Shown here in pieces: positions 17,167 through 26,570 of a stretch of 53,482 nt of DNA. The stretch's first letter is position 1. Each line of letters begins with the position of its first letter. The position numbers and the translations under genes were made by a program. A model generated the notes under the pieces. That model had not been told where the DNA came from. It saw nothing but the letters and a program-made list of their open reading frames with translations, and ran no database searches. Source of the DNA: Candidatus Coprenecus stercoripullorum (GTDB lineage Bacteria; Bacteroidota; Bacteroidia; Bacteroidales; UBA932); the NCBI GenBank assembly GCA_018715745.1, contig DVLA01000076.1, positions 1 through 53,482 of the forward strand, read 5' to 3'.

Positions 17167-17759
17167 TTGCGTGATGAGTCCAACAGTTCCGAAACGAATT
17201 CCAGGCGGTTCAGGTCCTGCAGATACCAGCGCTGCTTTACCTGCTGTGTGATAAATCCTATGGCAGCGGAGAACAGTCCGACGACAGTCGTCGCGAAAGC
17301 CACCTGCATGTTGTAGGCCATAGAAGAAATGTCGCCGGTTGAAAGCCCGACAAGAGCCGGCCCCATGGGAATCAGGGTCCCCATAAGTCCGAGCATGGGG
17401 CCCATTTTGGATAGCGTCTTGGATACGGCGAGGTCCTTGTCGGCCGCAACTTCGTAATCGGAAAGCAGGAGCTGGCGGCGCGCGCGGTCATCCCTGTTTT
17501 CCAATAATGATATAAGGGACATGATAAGAGGTGACCTGGACTTCTCCGGCAGGGATGCCCTGAGCTCTCCCACATTTTCCGAAGTAAGGGGAGCTATGCG
17601 GTCTGTAAAGACCTTGTCGGTTTTCCTTATCTGCATGTACTGTCCGAAAAAATTGCCTATAAGGACAAGTGAACGGACAAACAGCAGTATGAGCAATACC
17701 ACCACCGGGACCAGGAGCCCGTTTGAGATCCAGAATAGAATGTCAGAAATATAAGTCAT
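17163..17759 (-). CDS. hmuU: HmuU-like MotA/TolQ/ExbB proton-channel protein
   Basis: A 198-residue inner-membrane protein with three helices: one at the N-terminus (about 9-32) and a pair at about 118-185. The conserved segment MLGLMGTLIPMGPALVGLS is the MotA/ExbB family signature, followed by MQVAFATTVVGLFSAAIGF. Such proteins form a proton channel with an ExbD/TolR-like partner and pass energy to an envelope protein; here the partner is probably HmuV. The gene sits 12 bases after hmuT and overlaps hmuV by four bases. Confidence 0.9.
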   Translation of the reverse strand: MTYISDILFWISNGLLVPVVVLLILLFVRSLVLIGNFFGQYMQIRKTDKVFTDRIAPLTSENVGELRASLPEKSRSPLIMSLISLLENRDDRARRQLLLSDYEVAADKDLAVSKTLSKMGPMLGLMGTLIPMGPALVGLSTGDISSMAYNMQVAFATTVVGLFSAAIGFITQQVKQRWYLQDLNRLEFVSELLDSSRK

Positions 17760-17771
17760 AGTGTCAATGGA

Positions 17772-18479
17772 TTATTTGTTTTTGATTTTTTTCATTAATG
17801 ATCTGAACGGCAGGTTGAGCCTAAGTTTCCAGCCGATAATGAAGCCGGCGGCGACCATCGCCAGCACGCCGGCCATGGCGGCCAGATCGGTACCGCCTAC
17901 AGCGGCAACCGCTGTCCGCCCGTTGACAGTCGCTATTATGGCGACTATTGCGGTCAGTATGTTTGTAAGGAAAAACAGTTCCAGACGCAACTCCTTTTCC
18001 GGGAAAAGCCTCTCTATCGCCCATACCCCGAGCGGCACGGACACCAGTACGGCAGCGGCGCAGCCCCACGACAACGCCTTGAACGGTACCCCGGGAAACG
18101 AGAATACCATAAATACAAGCAGGCTGAACAGGACAGGCAGTATAAGCACCCCCGGAAACCATCTGAGAACCCTGTAGAGCCATATCGTGGAACGGCTAAG
18201 CTTTCCGCTGCCGGTAAGATGCACGCAAAGCAGGCAGAATGCCATCTGTAATATGACTTCTACAGTTATAATGACAGATGTGTCCAGCATCAGGGCGGGA
18301 TTGGAAAGCCATTCGTCTATCTGCGAACGGGACTGCTCTATGGCAAAAGGCCACATGAACCCGGTAAAAAGGGCGGCCGCAAGGGCATGGGCGGCTACTG
18401 ACCATTTCTTGTGCCAGGTCTGCTTCAGTATGAAATTGAAACAGACCAGGACCATAAGAACAAGGACCAATGAATGCAT
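17772..18479 (-). CDS. hmuT: HmuT-like polytopic membrane protein of the haem operon
   Basis: A 235-residue protein with about six membrane helices and no soluble domain. I identify it by position between the CobN-like HmuS (five bases upstream) and the ExbB-like HmuU, where P. gingivalis and Bacteroides carry a membrane protein of this size. Its biochemical role is not established; it may anchor or feed the HmuS-energiser complex. The start ATG at 18479 follows the hmuS stop closely, so translation is coupled. Confidence 0.78.
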   Translation of the reverse strand: MHSLVLVLMVLVCFNFILKQTWHKKWSVAAHALAAALFTGFMWPFAIEQSRSQIDEWLSNPALMLDTSVIITVEVILQMAFCLLCVHLTGSGKLSRSTIWLYRVLRWFPGVLILPVLFSLLVFMVFSFPGVPFKALSWGCAAAVLVSVPLGVWAIERLFPEKELRLELFFLTNILTAIVAIIATVNGRTAVAAVGGTDLAAMAGVLAMVAAGFIIGWKLRLNLPFRSLMKKIKNK

Positions 18480-18484
18480 AATGC

Positions 18485-21400
18485 CTATTCCTCCGTTTTC
18501 CTGCGCCTGCGCCGTATCAGCAGGCCGCCAGTAACAAGTACGACAAGTATGAGAATGACAACGGTATTGCCGACCCAGGCCGTTTTACCTTCCGGAGTAT
18601 CGCCCATGCTTTCCTTCCTGAGGACCATGCCGTCAGCGGCATTATCCGCAACGGCCTCGCGGATTTCCCTTACCGCCCCCCTGTACGAGGAAGCGGAGGC
18701 CGGGTCCATATTCGAGGCTATGAATTCGCTGAGGGCGGCGTTGTCGCAGACCGTACCGGAACATGAAGGCCTGTACTTCCCTATAAGTTCCGCATGAAGC
18801 CCGGCCATGGCGGCGATCTGTTCCGGAGAGGCGTTCCAGTAGCCCTTGCGGACTGTTTCCAGCATCACTGCCGTAATTTCCTGCAGTGCGGCAGGATTGT
18901 TCCGTTCGAAACTTTCCTGCACTCCGAGACCGAATCTGTCTCCGACGTATATATCGTAATACTCGTTCCAGAGCCTTTCATCCACCGCGTCCGGCTTCAT
19001 GACATTCCAGCCGAAAGTGTTGCGCACTGTCTCTGCTATGGCATCGGCATCACCTGCCCCTCCGGCCATCTTTTCCGCTATATAGGCCGGATTAAGGACG
19101 GTTGTACGGCTTTCTACCCCTATGGCCTCTTTCAGTTCCTGCATCCTTACCCTGTTACGGTTGCGGTAATCGCTCAGATACGCGTCTGGGTCCTTGCCTG
19201 TGACTTCCCTGACGGCAAGGTTCAGCCCGCCCATAAACTCATAGACATGGTCCAGGCTCAGGGCTCCCCATGTATTGCTCTGCCTGGGCTGCACCACCGC
19301 ATCCGTCCTCGACAGTGCGGCTTCGAATACGAACTGTTCAAATTCCTGCCACTGCTCCGGGTCTCCGTAATACGCGCCCATATTGTTGATATACACCCCG
19401 GCTATCTCTTCTTCCGAGTCCCATCTGCCGGAGGCCTGCACCATACCCTGGATTCCGGTCCCGTAATTCCCGTTTACGCCCCCGAATACGCGGTATGAAG
19501 ACATCCGCCTGGCATCCTTCGGGGTGACTCCCTTCCCAGTCAGTATCCTTTCAGTCTCGGTTATGCCTTCCGCCACATAATTGGGCCATCTGTCGCCTGC
19601 AGAGGCGGCTGCCATCCTTACGGCCCTGTCTATCAGGAAAAGCCTTGACGCGGCTATGTCCCTGAGCTGCCCGCTGGTCTGCACGACCACATCGATTCTC
19701 GGCCGGCCGAGTTCTTCAGACGGAATAAGCCGTATGTCAGTCACACGAGAGAAACTGTCATAAACCGGCTCCACTCCGAGCATATACAGTATCTGCGCGA
19801 CAGTAGCCCCCTCCGTCTCTATGAACTCGCTGCTCCATAGGGTATAGCTCACTTTCCTCGGTATGGAGTCGTTGTGTCTCTGCCTGTAAAGGTCTATGGT
19901 GTTTCGGGCCAGTTCCACGCCCTTTTCCCAGGCCTGACGGCTCGGGGTGGCCTCTGCATTTACAGCGAAGAGATTGCGTCCCGTAGGCAGGGTGTTGGGA
20001 TTGGCCACAGGGTCCCCGCCGGGAGAAGGCTCCGTATAGCCTCCGTCCAAAGCGTTCGCAACGCTTTCCAGCTCCATGTACGGACTGTCATACAGCATTT
20101 TACGATAGTTATACACATTCAGCACGGCCTGTTCCATCCCTGAAACGGCCCTTGCGAAATCCATTTCGCCATCAGAGTACTGCACTCCGCCTGCCATCCG
20201 CTTCCCGATCATGGACATCATATCGCTCATGCCCGGATTCCCGGAAGCATCCTTCCCGTCTCGGGAATGACGCTTTTCCAATGACATTTCCTCCGACATC
20301 CTGAGCATCATGGACATCATGTCCGGTGCGGGTTCCAGAGCCTTTTTAACCTTTCTCGCCATAGAGAGTTCTTCTTCGGTAATACCGGCGACCCGGCACA
20401 GGAACCCGTCCCCTGCGGGAGCATCCATAGCCAGCAGGCGTCCGACAATTTTCCCGGCCGGAACAATATATTCCGAATTGAACTCCCTGCGGTTGCCGAG
20501 AGGATCAGGGACCTGCTTCCCGCGCAGCCTGTCCAACTCGTAAAGCCCGTACGCTACCGGTTCCACCGACATGGCCCTTACTGTAGAAACTATGTCCTTT
20601 TCGGCATACGGGACCCCGAGCACATAGGATCTGCCGGCTACCTTTTCGGAAGCCAGTTCTTCGGCAAAGTTTTCTATTCTGAGTATTTCATCGGCAGTAT
20701 AGGGGACTGATGGCAGCGAGTCAAGGCCGAGATCCCCGTTTATGCCCATCTCCACAGCCAAAGTCTTCACTTTCAGCGATGCGGCATCTACATCCTTCCT
20801 GTCCGGAGTTTCCCGGGCGCAAACCCTGTTATAATCCGCTATCGCTTCCGAAAGTTCCTTGTACATCCCGCGGACGCCGCTTTCCATAAACGGGGCGGTA
20901 AGATACGAATGCAGGCCGGCATAGGCTCTTCTCTTGGCTATAACCCCTTCCCCGACATTGCCTATGGTGTACAGGTACAGGTGCGGGATCGTGCCTATAA
21001 GCCTGTCCGGCCAGTCGTAACTGCTAAGGGCTACCTGCTTCTGCGGGGTGAATTCCATGCTGCCGTGAGTGCCGAAATGGATTACGGCATCGGCCCCGAA
21101 GCCGTAGCGCGCCCACAGATAGGCAGCGATATAATTGTGCGGAGGTGCGGCATGGGTGCCGTGTACCATCTGGAAATCATTTTCACCGCCGCCTGCGGCA
21201 GGTTGGGGCAGGAGCACCACATTCCCGAGTTCGATACGGGCAAGGGCCAGCCTGCCGTCCGATACCATATATGTCCCGGGAAACTCACCGAACGCCTCTG
21301 TAACCTGCGCATATAATGCGGCAGGCATGGCGTCTTCCACCCATTTCCTGTATTCTTCGGCATCTATCCATTCGGGGGAACCGCTCTGCATGAATTCGGA

Positions 21401-22690
21401 GGCGGCACCCTCGGCATAAGAGCCGAATACAGCCCCCTTGCGCTGAATAAGAGAGGCCAGCGCTTCCGGAGACGAAGGAAGCCCGTCCACGTTATAGCCT
21501 TTTTCCCGCAAGAACACCAGGAAGTTATACAATGACGGGATAACGTCCAGGCCTGCAGCGACAAGCGAGTTCTGCCCTGCCCCCTTGTAGTAGAACACTG
21601 CAATTTTCTTATCCCGTTCAGGCATGGTTTTCAGGGAAATATAATTATTGACCGTTTCGACGAACTCTTCCGCCCTGCCCGGTATGGCCCTAAGTTTCTG
21701 AAGCCCTCCCTGCTCTTCGTAGTGCCCGAATACGGCAAACGGCCTCAACGCCCCGTCTATTTCAGGTGTAACCACACTCTGGGACATGAAGCCGCCGCTC
21801 ATCCCCATCGGATCGCTTTCCCACTCGGAGACAAGCATATTCACATTCAACGGGGCGAAAAGGGGAATATTTCGGGAAGAAAGATACTCCACAGCCTCGT
21901 CCCCAAGCCTTCCGTGCGCCATATTCACTACGGCGGCAGGCGCAATGGAATCCAACGCCCCGTTGCGCAGCAGCGGATTCAGGGAGCGGACGGCATATAC
22001 GGTATTCCCTGCCGCCTCGAAAAGCGGGATAATTTCTCCTGCATCCCCCATCTGTCCGGTTATCAAGACCTTCGGACCATTATCCCTGTACAGTCCGTTT
22101 TCTCTCAGGTAGGCATTGTATTCCTTTATGGAAGCAAAGCCAGTTTCTCCCCTTTTTCCGTCGGCCGTGTCAGGACGGTAAATATTCTTCACAATGTATT
22201 CCTGCGGGGGCGGGGCCGACGGGGCTATGAATATTTTCCTGTCTATATTCCGCCTTATGTAGCAAAGCATCCCGCGGTAATTCTCCGGTCCACCGTTGGA
22301 AAGGTACTCCTTGACGGCGGATGCCCTGGCGGAATCGAGCGTGTTTATATCATTGGCCGGATTGGTCACCATCACGGACACCACCGGAAGCCCCTTTTTG
22401 CCGGCCTCAACGATTTTCTCCCTCTGCGCTTCAGTGATACGCAGTCCCATGCCGTTTATCAGCAGCATGTCATACCTGCCGGCTTTCCCGGCATCTTCTG
22501 GAGAAAGTTCGTAGAGCTTGATACGGGGGTTGTCGTTTGCCCGGGATATTTCCCCGAGCTGTATTACCTGATAGTTGAGGAAGGCCACTTTTGTAACCCC
22601 TCCCTTGAAGTGCCACAACAGCCACAGCGAAAGCAGGACCGCCGCTGCCGCCATTATGATGGTAATCCGTTTTCTGTCTGTAAAGGTCAT
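18485..22690 (-). CDS. hmuS: HmuS, membrane-anchored CobN/Mg-chelatase-like haem-processing protein
   Basis: A 1401-residue CobN-family protein with an N-terminal membrane helix (about 8-27, ITIIMAAAAVLLSLWLLWHF) and a C-terminal helix followed by RRRRRK, so the large domain is periplasmic with both ends anchored. Family landmarks include the HFGTHGSMEFTPQKQ segment, SYDWPDRLIGTIPHLY, and the late NNMGAYYGDPEQW and QPRQSNTWGALSLDH parts. CobN proper inserts cobalt into corrin rings; the HmuS branch works with haem, and recent work on Bacteroides assigns it iron removal from haem. The gene lies three bases after hmuR and five before hmuT. The length is as expected and no frame break was seen. 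Confidence 0.92.
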   Translation of the reverse strand: MTFTDRKRITIIMAAAAVLLSLWLLWHFKGGVTKVAFLNYQVIQLGEISRANDNPRIKLYELSPEDAGKAGRYDMLLINGMGLRITEAQREKIVEAGKKGLPVVSVMVTNPANDINTLDSARASAVKEYLSNGGPENYRGMLCYIRRNIDRKIFIAPSAPPPQEYIVKNIYRPDTADGKRGETGFASIKEYNAYLRENGLYRDNGPKVLITGQMGDAGEIIPLFEAAGNTVYAVRSLNPLLRNGALDSIAPAAVVNMAHGRLGDEAVEYLSSRNIPLFAPLNVNMLVSEWESDPMGMSGGFMSQSVVTPEIDGALRPFAVFGHYEEQGGLQKLRAIPGRAEEFVETVNNYISLKTMPERDKKIAVFYYKGAGQNSLVAAGLDVIPSLYNFLVFLREKGYNVDGLPSSPEALASLIQRKGAVFGSYAEGAASEFMQSGSPEWIDAEEYRKWVEDAMPAALYAQVTEAFGEFPGTYMVSDGRLALARIELGNVVLLPQPAAGGGENDFQMVHGTHAAPPHNYIAAYLWARYGFGADAVIHFGTHGSMEFTPQKQVALSSYDWPDRLIGTIPHLYLYTIGNVGEGVIAKRRAYAGLHSYLTAPFMESGVRGMYKELSEAIADYNRVCARETPDRKDVDAASLKVKTLAVEMGINGDLGLDSLPSVPYTADEILRIENFAEELASEKVAGRSYVLGVPYAEKDIVSTVRAMSVEPVAYGLYELDRLRGKQVPDPLGNRREFNSEYIVPAGKIVGRLLAMDAPAGDGFLCRVAGITEEELSMARKVKKALEPAPDMMSMMLRMSEEMSLEKRHSRDGKDASGNPGMSDMMSMIGKRMAGGVQYSDGEMDFARAVSGMEQAVLNVYNYRKMLYDSPYMELESVANALDGGYTEPSPGGDPVANPNTLPTGRNLFAVNAEATPSRQAWEKGVELARNTIDLYRQRHNDSIPRKVSYTLWSSEFIETEGATVAQILYMLGVEPVYDSFSRVTDIRLIPSEELGRPRIDVVVQTSGQLRDIAASRLFLIDRAVRMAAASAGDRWPNYVAEGITETERILTGKGVTPKDARRMSSYRVFGGVNGNYGTGIQGMVQASGRWDSEEEIAGVYINNMGAYYGDPEQWQEFEQFVFEAALSRTDAVVQPRQSNTWGALSLDHVYEFMGGLNLAVREVTGKDPDAYLSDYRNRNRVRMQELKEAIGVESRTTVLNPAYIAEKMAGGAGDADAIAETVRNTFGWNVMKPDAVDERLWNEYYDIYVGDRFGLGVQESFERNNPAALQEITAVMLETVRKGYWNASPEQIAAMAGLHAELIGKYRPSCSGTVCDNAALSEFIASNMDPASASSYRGAVREIREAVADNAADGMVLRKESMGDTPEGKTAWVGNTVVILILVVLVTGGLLIRRRRRKTEE

Positions 22691-22693
22691 CGG

Positions 22694-24829
22694 TTATTTT
22701 TTAAAGAATTTGTCTATGTCAACCGATATGCCTGCCGCAAATGCGGTACCCGTAGTACTGGGAGTGCTGCTGTAATAATAGTCAGGCACATAGTTGAACA
22801 GGTTGTCTACTATGAGATTCAGGCTGATGCCGCGCCATATGTCCTGGGAAAGGGTAAGTTTCCATATCGTATAGGCCGGACAGGTCTGCTTCTCGGTATC
22901 CCTGTAATCAGAAGCCGAGGTATATACCTCCGATGTCACCGCCGAAAGCACCCTTCCGCTGAGGGCAATATTGAAACCATAGTTTTTCCATGACTTCCCG
23001 TATTCCACCTTAACTGTAGCAGAATGCGGCCTGGTCTGCGAAAGAAGCGGCTCCCCGGGACGTACAGCCTCGTCGGTAAAGGTGTAGGCTAATCTTGCCC
23101 CCAGGCCGAAGGGGAATCTGGCCGAGACAGAAACATCCACCCCCCGTACCTGCATCGGGGACATGTTCGTGTACATCATACCGTTCAGGTCTTCATTCCA
23201 GACGGTAGTGATGCGGTTGTCCACCCAATTATAGAAACCGCTGACGGAAGCGCTTACGTATTTCCACGTATATTCGGCCGAAACCGACACGTTGTGGCTG
23301 GACTCGGGCGACAGGTCGGGGTTGCCGTATATGTAGAAGATGCCTGCCATGTCGAAGGACATGTACATTTCCTTCAATGTCGGGGCCCTGAACCCTCCGG
23401 AATACGAACCCCTGAAAGCCCAGCCGCCAAATTTGTACATAAGGCTGAGCTTAGGTGACAGATGGCTCAGGCGCTTCTGGGAAAAGAAATCGTACCGAAT
23501 CCCTCCCGTCAGGTTCCAGTGGTCGTTGAAATTCAGCTCAGCCTGGGCAAAGGCGTCTGCCGAATGCTGCAGATGATAGCCGTTGCCTTCGAACTGGTAG
23601 CTCATCAGATAATCCCTCATATAGTCTCCGCCTACCGTCAGGGTATATCTTCCTGCAAAAGTATGGGAGAAAATTCCCCTTACGACATGCTGGACATTAC
23701 TGTAGTTACGCACATCCGAGCCATAGGCGGGCAGGTAGTCGCTCTTGTCGTACTGGTCGAATCCGTAGGAAAGTTCCAGACGGCTCTTGGAACTTATGTC
23801 CCACATCCCTTTCAATCCCCCGCTGAAATCCCTGTAACGGTCGCGGGCATCTTCCTGCATGTTCCTTTCCCTGAAGAAATAACCTGCCCTGCCTATCAGT
23901 CTGAGCCCCTTTACCGGCTCATATTCCAGACGTTCCTTGATACTGTAATTGTATCCTCCGTAGAATGTGGTATAATCCCCGTCATTTCGCATGTCATACG
24001 AGTCTATGCTGGTATACTGTACGCTCGTAAGGCTGTTGAGCCTGTTATTTATATTGAAACCTGCCGAACCTCCGTAACGCTGTTCGTTATGCGCCCCGTA
24101 ACGGGCGTTCAGATTTACGGACCAGGGCTCTGTCGCCCCTTTGCTTATTATATTGACCACACCGCCCACGGCATTGGAACCGTAAAGCGAAGATGCCGCC
24201 CCCTTGATTATCTCCACACGCTCCACATTGTCGAGATTCAGGCGGTTGTAGTCTATATTGTCAAGTGTCTCGCCTGCCAGACGCTCCCCGTCTATCAGAA
24301 ATAGGACTGAATTGCCCCCGAAACCCTGCATATTCAGCGTAACCTGCTGGTCCATGGCATAGGAGAACTCTATTCCCGGAATCTCCGCCTCGAGCAGGTC
24401 GCCTATATTGAGGGCATCTACCCTCTCTATATCTTCCTTCATAATGACTCTCGTAAGTATCGGGGTGTTTTTCAAGAGCCTGGGAGTACGCGTTCCGGTA
24501 ACCACAACCGTTTCGAGATTCATAAGGTCTTCTTCCATACTTACATCCAACCTGCCTGAAAAAGCCTCTGACAGGTCTACCTCCTTGGAAAGAAACCCGG
24601 CCATCTTGAAGACGAGTGTCCCGGAGGAAATATTTTCAGGCAGTTCCAGCAGGTAGTCCCCCTCATTGTCCGCTATCGCATACACCGTCCTGTCTTCGGA
24701 GAGCACTACCGCAGCAGACGGCAACGGCGTTCCGGTTCCATCGGTTATCTTTCCCTTTATGTCCTTGGGATGCGCGGCCGGCAAAGCCAGCTGCATCAGA
24801 AATATTACAGTTAATATACGTTTGCCCAT
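22694..24829 (-). CDS. hmuR: HmuR, TonB-dependent outer-membrane haem receptor
   Basis: A 711-residue outer-membrane receptor. The ATG at 24829 is preferred because it starts a good signal peptide (MGKRILTVIFLMQLALPAA); an upstream TTG at 24850 is open but would overlap hmuY. A carboxypeptidase-like beta domain follows (KDIKGKITDGTGTPLPSAAV), then a TonB-box/plug region (ETVVVTGTRTPRLLKN to ASSLYGSNAVGGVVNIISK) and a beta-barrel ending in DIDKFFKK with a terminal aromatic-rich strand. It should take haem from HmuY and carry it to the periplasm with TonB energy. Barrel segments such as SYSGGFRAPTLKEMYM are typical of haem/siderophore receptors. hmuY ends ten bases upstream. Confidence 0.94.
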   Translation of the reverse strand: MGKRILTVIFLMQLALPAAHPKDIKGKITDGTGTPLPSAAVVLSEDRTVYAIADNEGDYLLELPENISSGTLVFKMAGFLSKEVDLSEAFSGRLDVSMEEDLMNLETVVVTGTRTPRLLKNTPILTRVIMKEDIERVDALNIGDLLEAEIPGIEFSYAMDQQVTLNMQGFGGNSVLFLIDGERLAGETLDNIDYNRLNLDNVERVEIIKGAASSLYGSNAVGGVVNIISKGATEPWSVNLNARYGAHNEQRYGGSAGFNINNRLNSLTSVQYTSIDSYDMRNDGDYTTFYGGYNYSIKERLEYEPVKGLRLIGRAGYFFRERNMQEDARDRYRDFSGGLKGMWDISSKSRLELSYGFDQYDKSDYLPAYGSDVRNYSNVQHVVRGIFSHTFAGRYTLTVGGDYMRDYLMSYQFEGNGYHLQHSADAFAQAELNFNDHWNLTGGIRYDFFSQKRLSHLSPKLSLMYKFGGWAFRGSYSGGFRAPTLKEMYMSFDMAGIFYIYGNPDLSPESSHNVSVSAEYTWKYVSASVSGFYNWVDNRITTVWNEDLNGMMYTNMSPMQVRGVDVSVSARFPFGLGARLAYTFTDEAVRPGEPLLSQTRPHSATVKVEYGKSWKNYGFNIALSGRVLSAVTSEVYTSASDYRDTEKQTCPAYTIWKLTLSQDIWRGISLNLIVDNLFNYVPDYYYSSTPSTTGTAFAAGISVDIDKFFKK

Positions 24830-24839
24830 CGGTCGTTTT

Positions 24840-25517
24840 TCAAAATTCAAGAGGATATATGTACTCTATCGTCATATATCCTTTCACCCCTGTCTCATTG
24901 ATGTAGTTTGCGAGTTTTACCGCCGCACATGTGCCGTCGGCCAGTTTCAGTATGTATATCCTCCCGGACATGGTATAAATGGGGGGCATGACGGAAGTAT
25001 CTACATTAAGCCATTTGGAGAACTCGGGATTGTAATCGGATTCCGCATAGACTATTACCCCGTCCATCATCCCCGACATATCGATGGCAATGCGGTCAGT
25101 GGTCCATTCGTCCCTGACATAATCCCCTTCAGGCAGGGCGCCCGAAGCAAGCAGGTCGCCAAAGGAAGAATACTCCGTCTCCAGTACGCTTCCGCCGTTG
25201 GTCTTTACGTCATAGCGGTGGACGGCAAAATCGAAGTCTGCAGGGGGCTCCGGGGCCTCTGTCCCGTCAGGAGCTATATCCGTACTGTCTACGGCCATCA
25301 TTCCCAGGTCAATGTATTTCCATGCCGTATAGGACGAAGTATTTATATATATTGTACCAGGAGTATCCGGCGTACAGGCGGAAACAAATCCGTAGCCTCC
25401 TGTCCTGGCCGGATCGTCGTAAAAGTCGAATATCCCGTTGCATCCGGAGAGCGGCAGAAATGCCGCCCCCAGCAATGCAATCCGGATATATCCGTTCAGT
25501 CTGTTTCCCGTCGACAT
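24840..25517 (-). CDS. hmuY: HmuY-family haem-binding lipoprotein
   Basis: A 225-residue lipoprotein with the lipobox LSGC (Cys26). The HmuY signature is present as TIYINTSSYTAWKYIDL (55-71) and FAVHRYDVKTNGG (97-109). HmuY-like haemophores sit on the outer surface and pass haem to HmuR. P. gingivalis HmuY binds haem through two His residues, while Tannerella and Bacteroides relatives use two Met. Here the matching region has Met147, Met150/151, Met177 and Met183 but no suitable His pair, suggesting Met coordination (inference). The gene lies ten bases before hmuR and 12 bases after the calycin lipoprotein gene, on the same strand. Confidence 0.9.
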   Translation of the reverse strand: MSTGNRLNGYIRIALLGAAFLPLSGCNGIFDFYDDPARTGGYGFVSACTPDTPGTIYINTSSYTAWKYIDLGMMAVDSTDIAPDGTEAPEPPADFDFAVHRYDVKTNGGSVLETEYSSFGDLLASGALPEGDYVRDEWTTDRIAIDMSGMMDGVIVYAESDYNPEFSKWLNVDTSVMPPIYTMSGRIYILKLADGTCAAVKLANYINETGVKGYMTIEYIYPLEF

Positions 25518-25529
25518 AGAGAGCTTTCC

Positions 25530-26363
25530 CTAATTTGTACTGCCGCTGAATGTAGCTGTGATTTCCATGGGCATGGCCCCGGGGGTTATGCCGAATACGA
25601 TGTCGGCACGGCCGTCCGATACGGTACCTTCCGCATGACATACCACATTGAGTTCTCCTACCGTTACGCTCGTTTCCGCTATAGTAAGCCTATAACCGGC
25701 ACCGTCCCTGTCGACCGTCACGTCCCCGATTGTTATGTCCCCGATGGACATGCCCATGCTTTCGAGTCCGAATCCCTTAAGCGTCAGGCTTACCTGCTCT
25801 CCGGTACCGTCGATAATGACCTGTGAGTCCTCAACGGTCCCCATATCGGAACCCATAACGCTGAGAGCCAGTGTTCCGGTATAGGTTCCCGTAACAGCAT
25901 ACCCGGCAGGCATCTCTCCGGAGACAAAGGTGATTTTAAGCCCGCCCATTACCCCGGGTACGTCGAAGACGAATTCGAATTCATCCAAAGAGGCGCTTAT
26001 CGAAGCGGAGAGGCTGCACGGGTATTCGCTCGTCTGCTCCGCGGACATGCCCATGACGGTAGTGCCTTCCCCGTTCAGCGAATATTTTCCGTTGTCCTCG
26101 GCCACCGTCACGCCTGTAAATGTAAATGTGCCCCAGGTATCGGACTCATAGGAAAGCGATACAGTTTTCCCGTCCTCTTCCGCTATGGTCAGGCTCTGCC
26201 CCGGGCTGAACATGGGAAGTTCGCTGTACTGGAACGAGGCTGCGGCATAACCGCTGTATGTCCCGGCTATTGTTTTAAGATCTATGGAATTATCATCCTG
26301 CCTATTACAGGAGGCCAAAGCTATTGCTGCGGCCGCAATAAAAAACAATCCTGTCGTTTTCAT
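25530..26363 (-). CDS. Calycin-like beta-barrel lipoprotein at the head of the hmu operon
   Basis: A 277-residue lipoprotein; the ATG at 26363 gives MKTTGLFFIAAAAIALASC with the lipobox Cys at about residue 19. The rest is two tandem calycin-like beta-barrel domains (about 30-150 and 155-277), each starting with a G-x-Y-x-G strand (AGTYSGYAAASFQYSE; VTGTYTGTLALSVMG) and rich in Ser/Thr/Gly strands. Similar modules occur in the lipoprotein at 47998-49773. Calycin barrels often bind small hydrophobic ligands. Only 12 bases separate it from hmuY and the promoter-like element lies upstream of it, so it seems to be the first gene of the haem operon; a role in haem or porphyrin capture is inference. 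Confidence 0.85.
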   Translation of the reverse strand: MKTTGLFFIAAAAIALASCNRQDDNSIDLKTIAGTYSGYAAASFQYSELPMFSPGQSLTIAEEDGKTVSLSYESDTWGTFTFTGVTVAEDNGKYSLNGEGTTVMGMSAEQTSEYPCSLSASISASLDEFEFVFDVPGVMGGLKITFVSGEMPAGYAVTGTYTGTLALSVMGSDMGTVEDSQVIIDGTGEQVSLTLKGFGLESMGMSIGDITIGDVTVDRDGAGYRLTIAETSVTVGELNVVCHAEGTVSDGRADIVFGITPGAMPMEITATFSGSTN

Positions 26364-26396
26364 AATTATGTTCTGATTTTTTTGTGCAAAAGTATT

Positions 26397-26427
26397 CCAG
26401 GGGCGAGGGACGTACAATCGCCATAAA
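26397..26427 (-). promoter_or_regulatory. Promoter of the calycin-hmu operon
   Basis: On the minus strand TACTTTTG (26397-26404, -7 consensus TAnnTTTG) follows a TTG (26425-26427) by 20 bases, the normal Bacteroidota spacing. The calycin ATG is 34 bases downstream. I looked for a Fur-like palindrome near it and saw none that I would defend. Confidence 0.6.
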
Positions 26428-26538
26428 TGGGGATAGAAACGGATACGCATCCTCATTTCTGAGGTAAAGAGACGCCGTTCCGGTAATATTTGCACATTTT
26501 TCCGTTATAGCGGTATCCCCCTTTCGGGCTATGTGGAT

Positions 26539-26546
26539 TATCTTTG
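26539..26546 (+). promoter_or_regulatory. Promoter -7 box of the DUF362 gene
   Basis: TATCTTTG fits the TAnnTTTG consensus and lies 24 bases before the ATG. No clear -33 TTTG is seen at 19-20 bases upstream, so only the -7 part is supported. Confidence 0.5.
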
Positions 26547-26570
26547 AATCCGTAATCAAATCCATCCGAA

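Noticed and set aside
24830-24850. TTG start for HmuR
   Set aside because: The ATG at 24829 gives a proper signal peptide and avoids overlap with hmuY.
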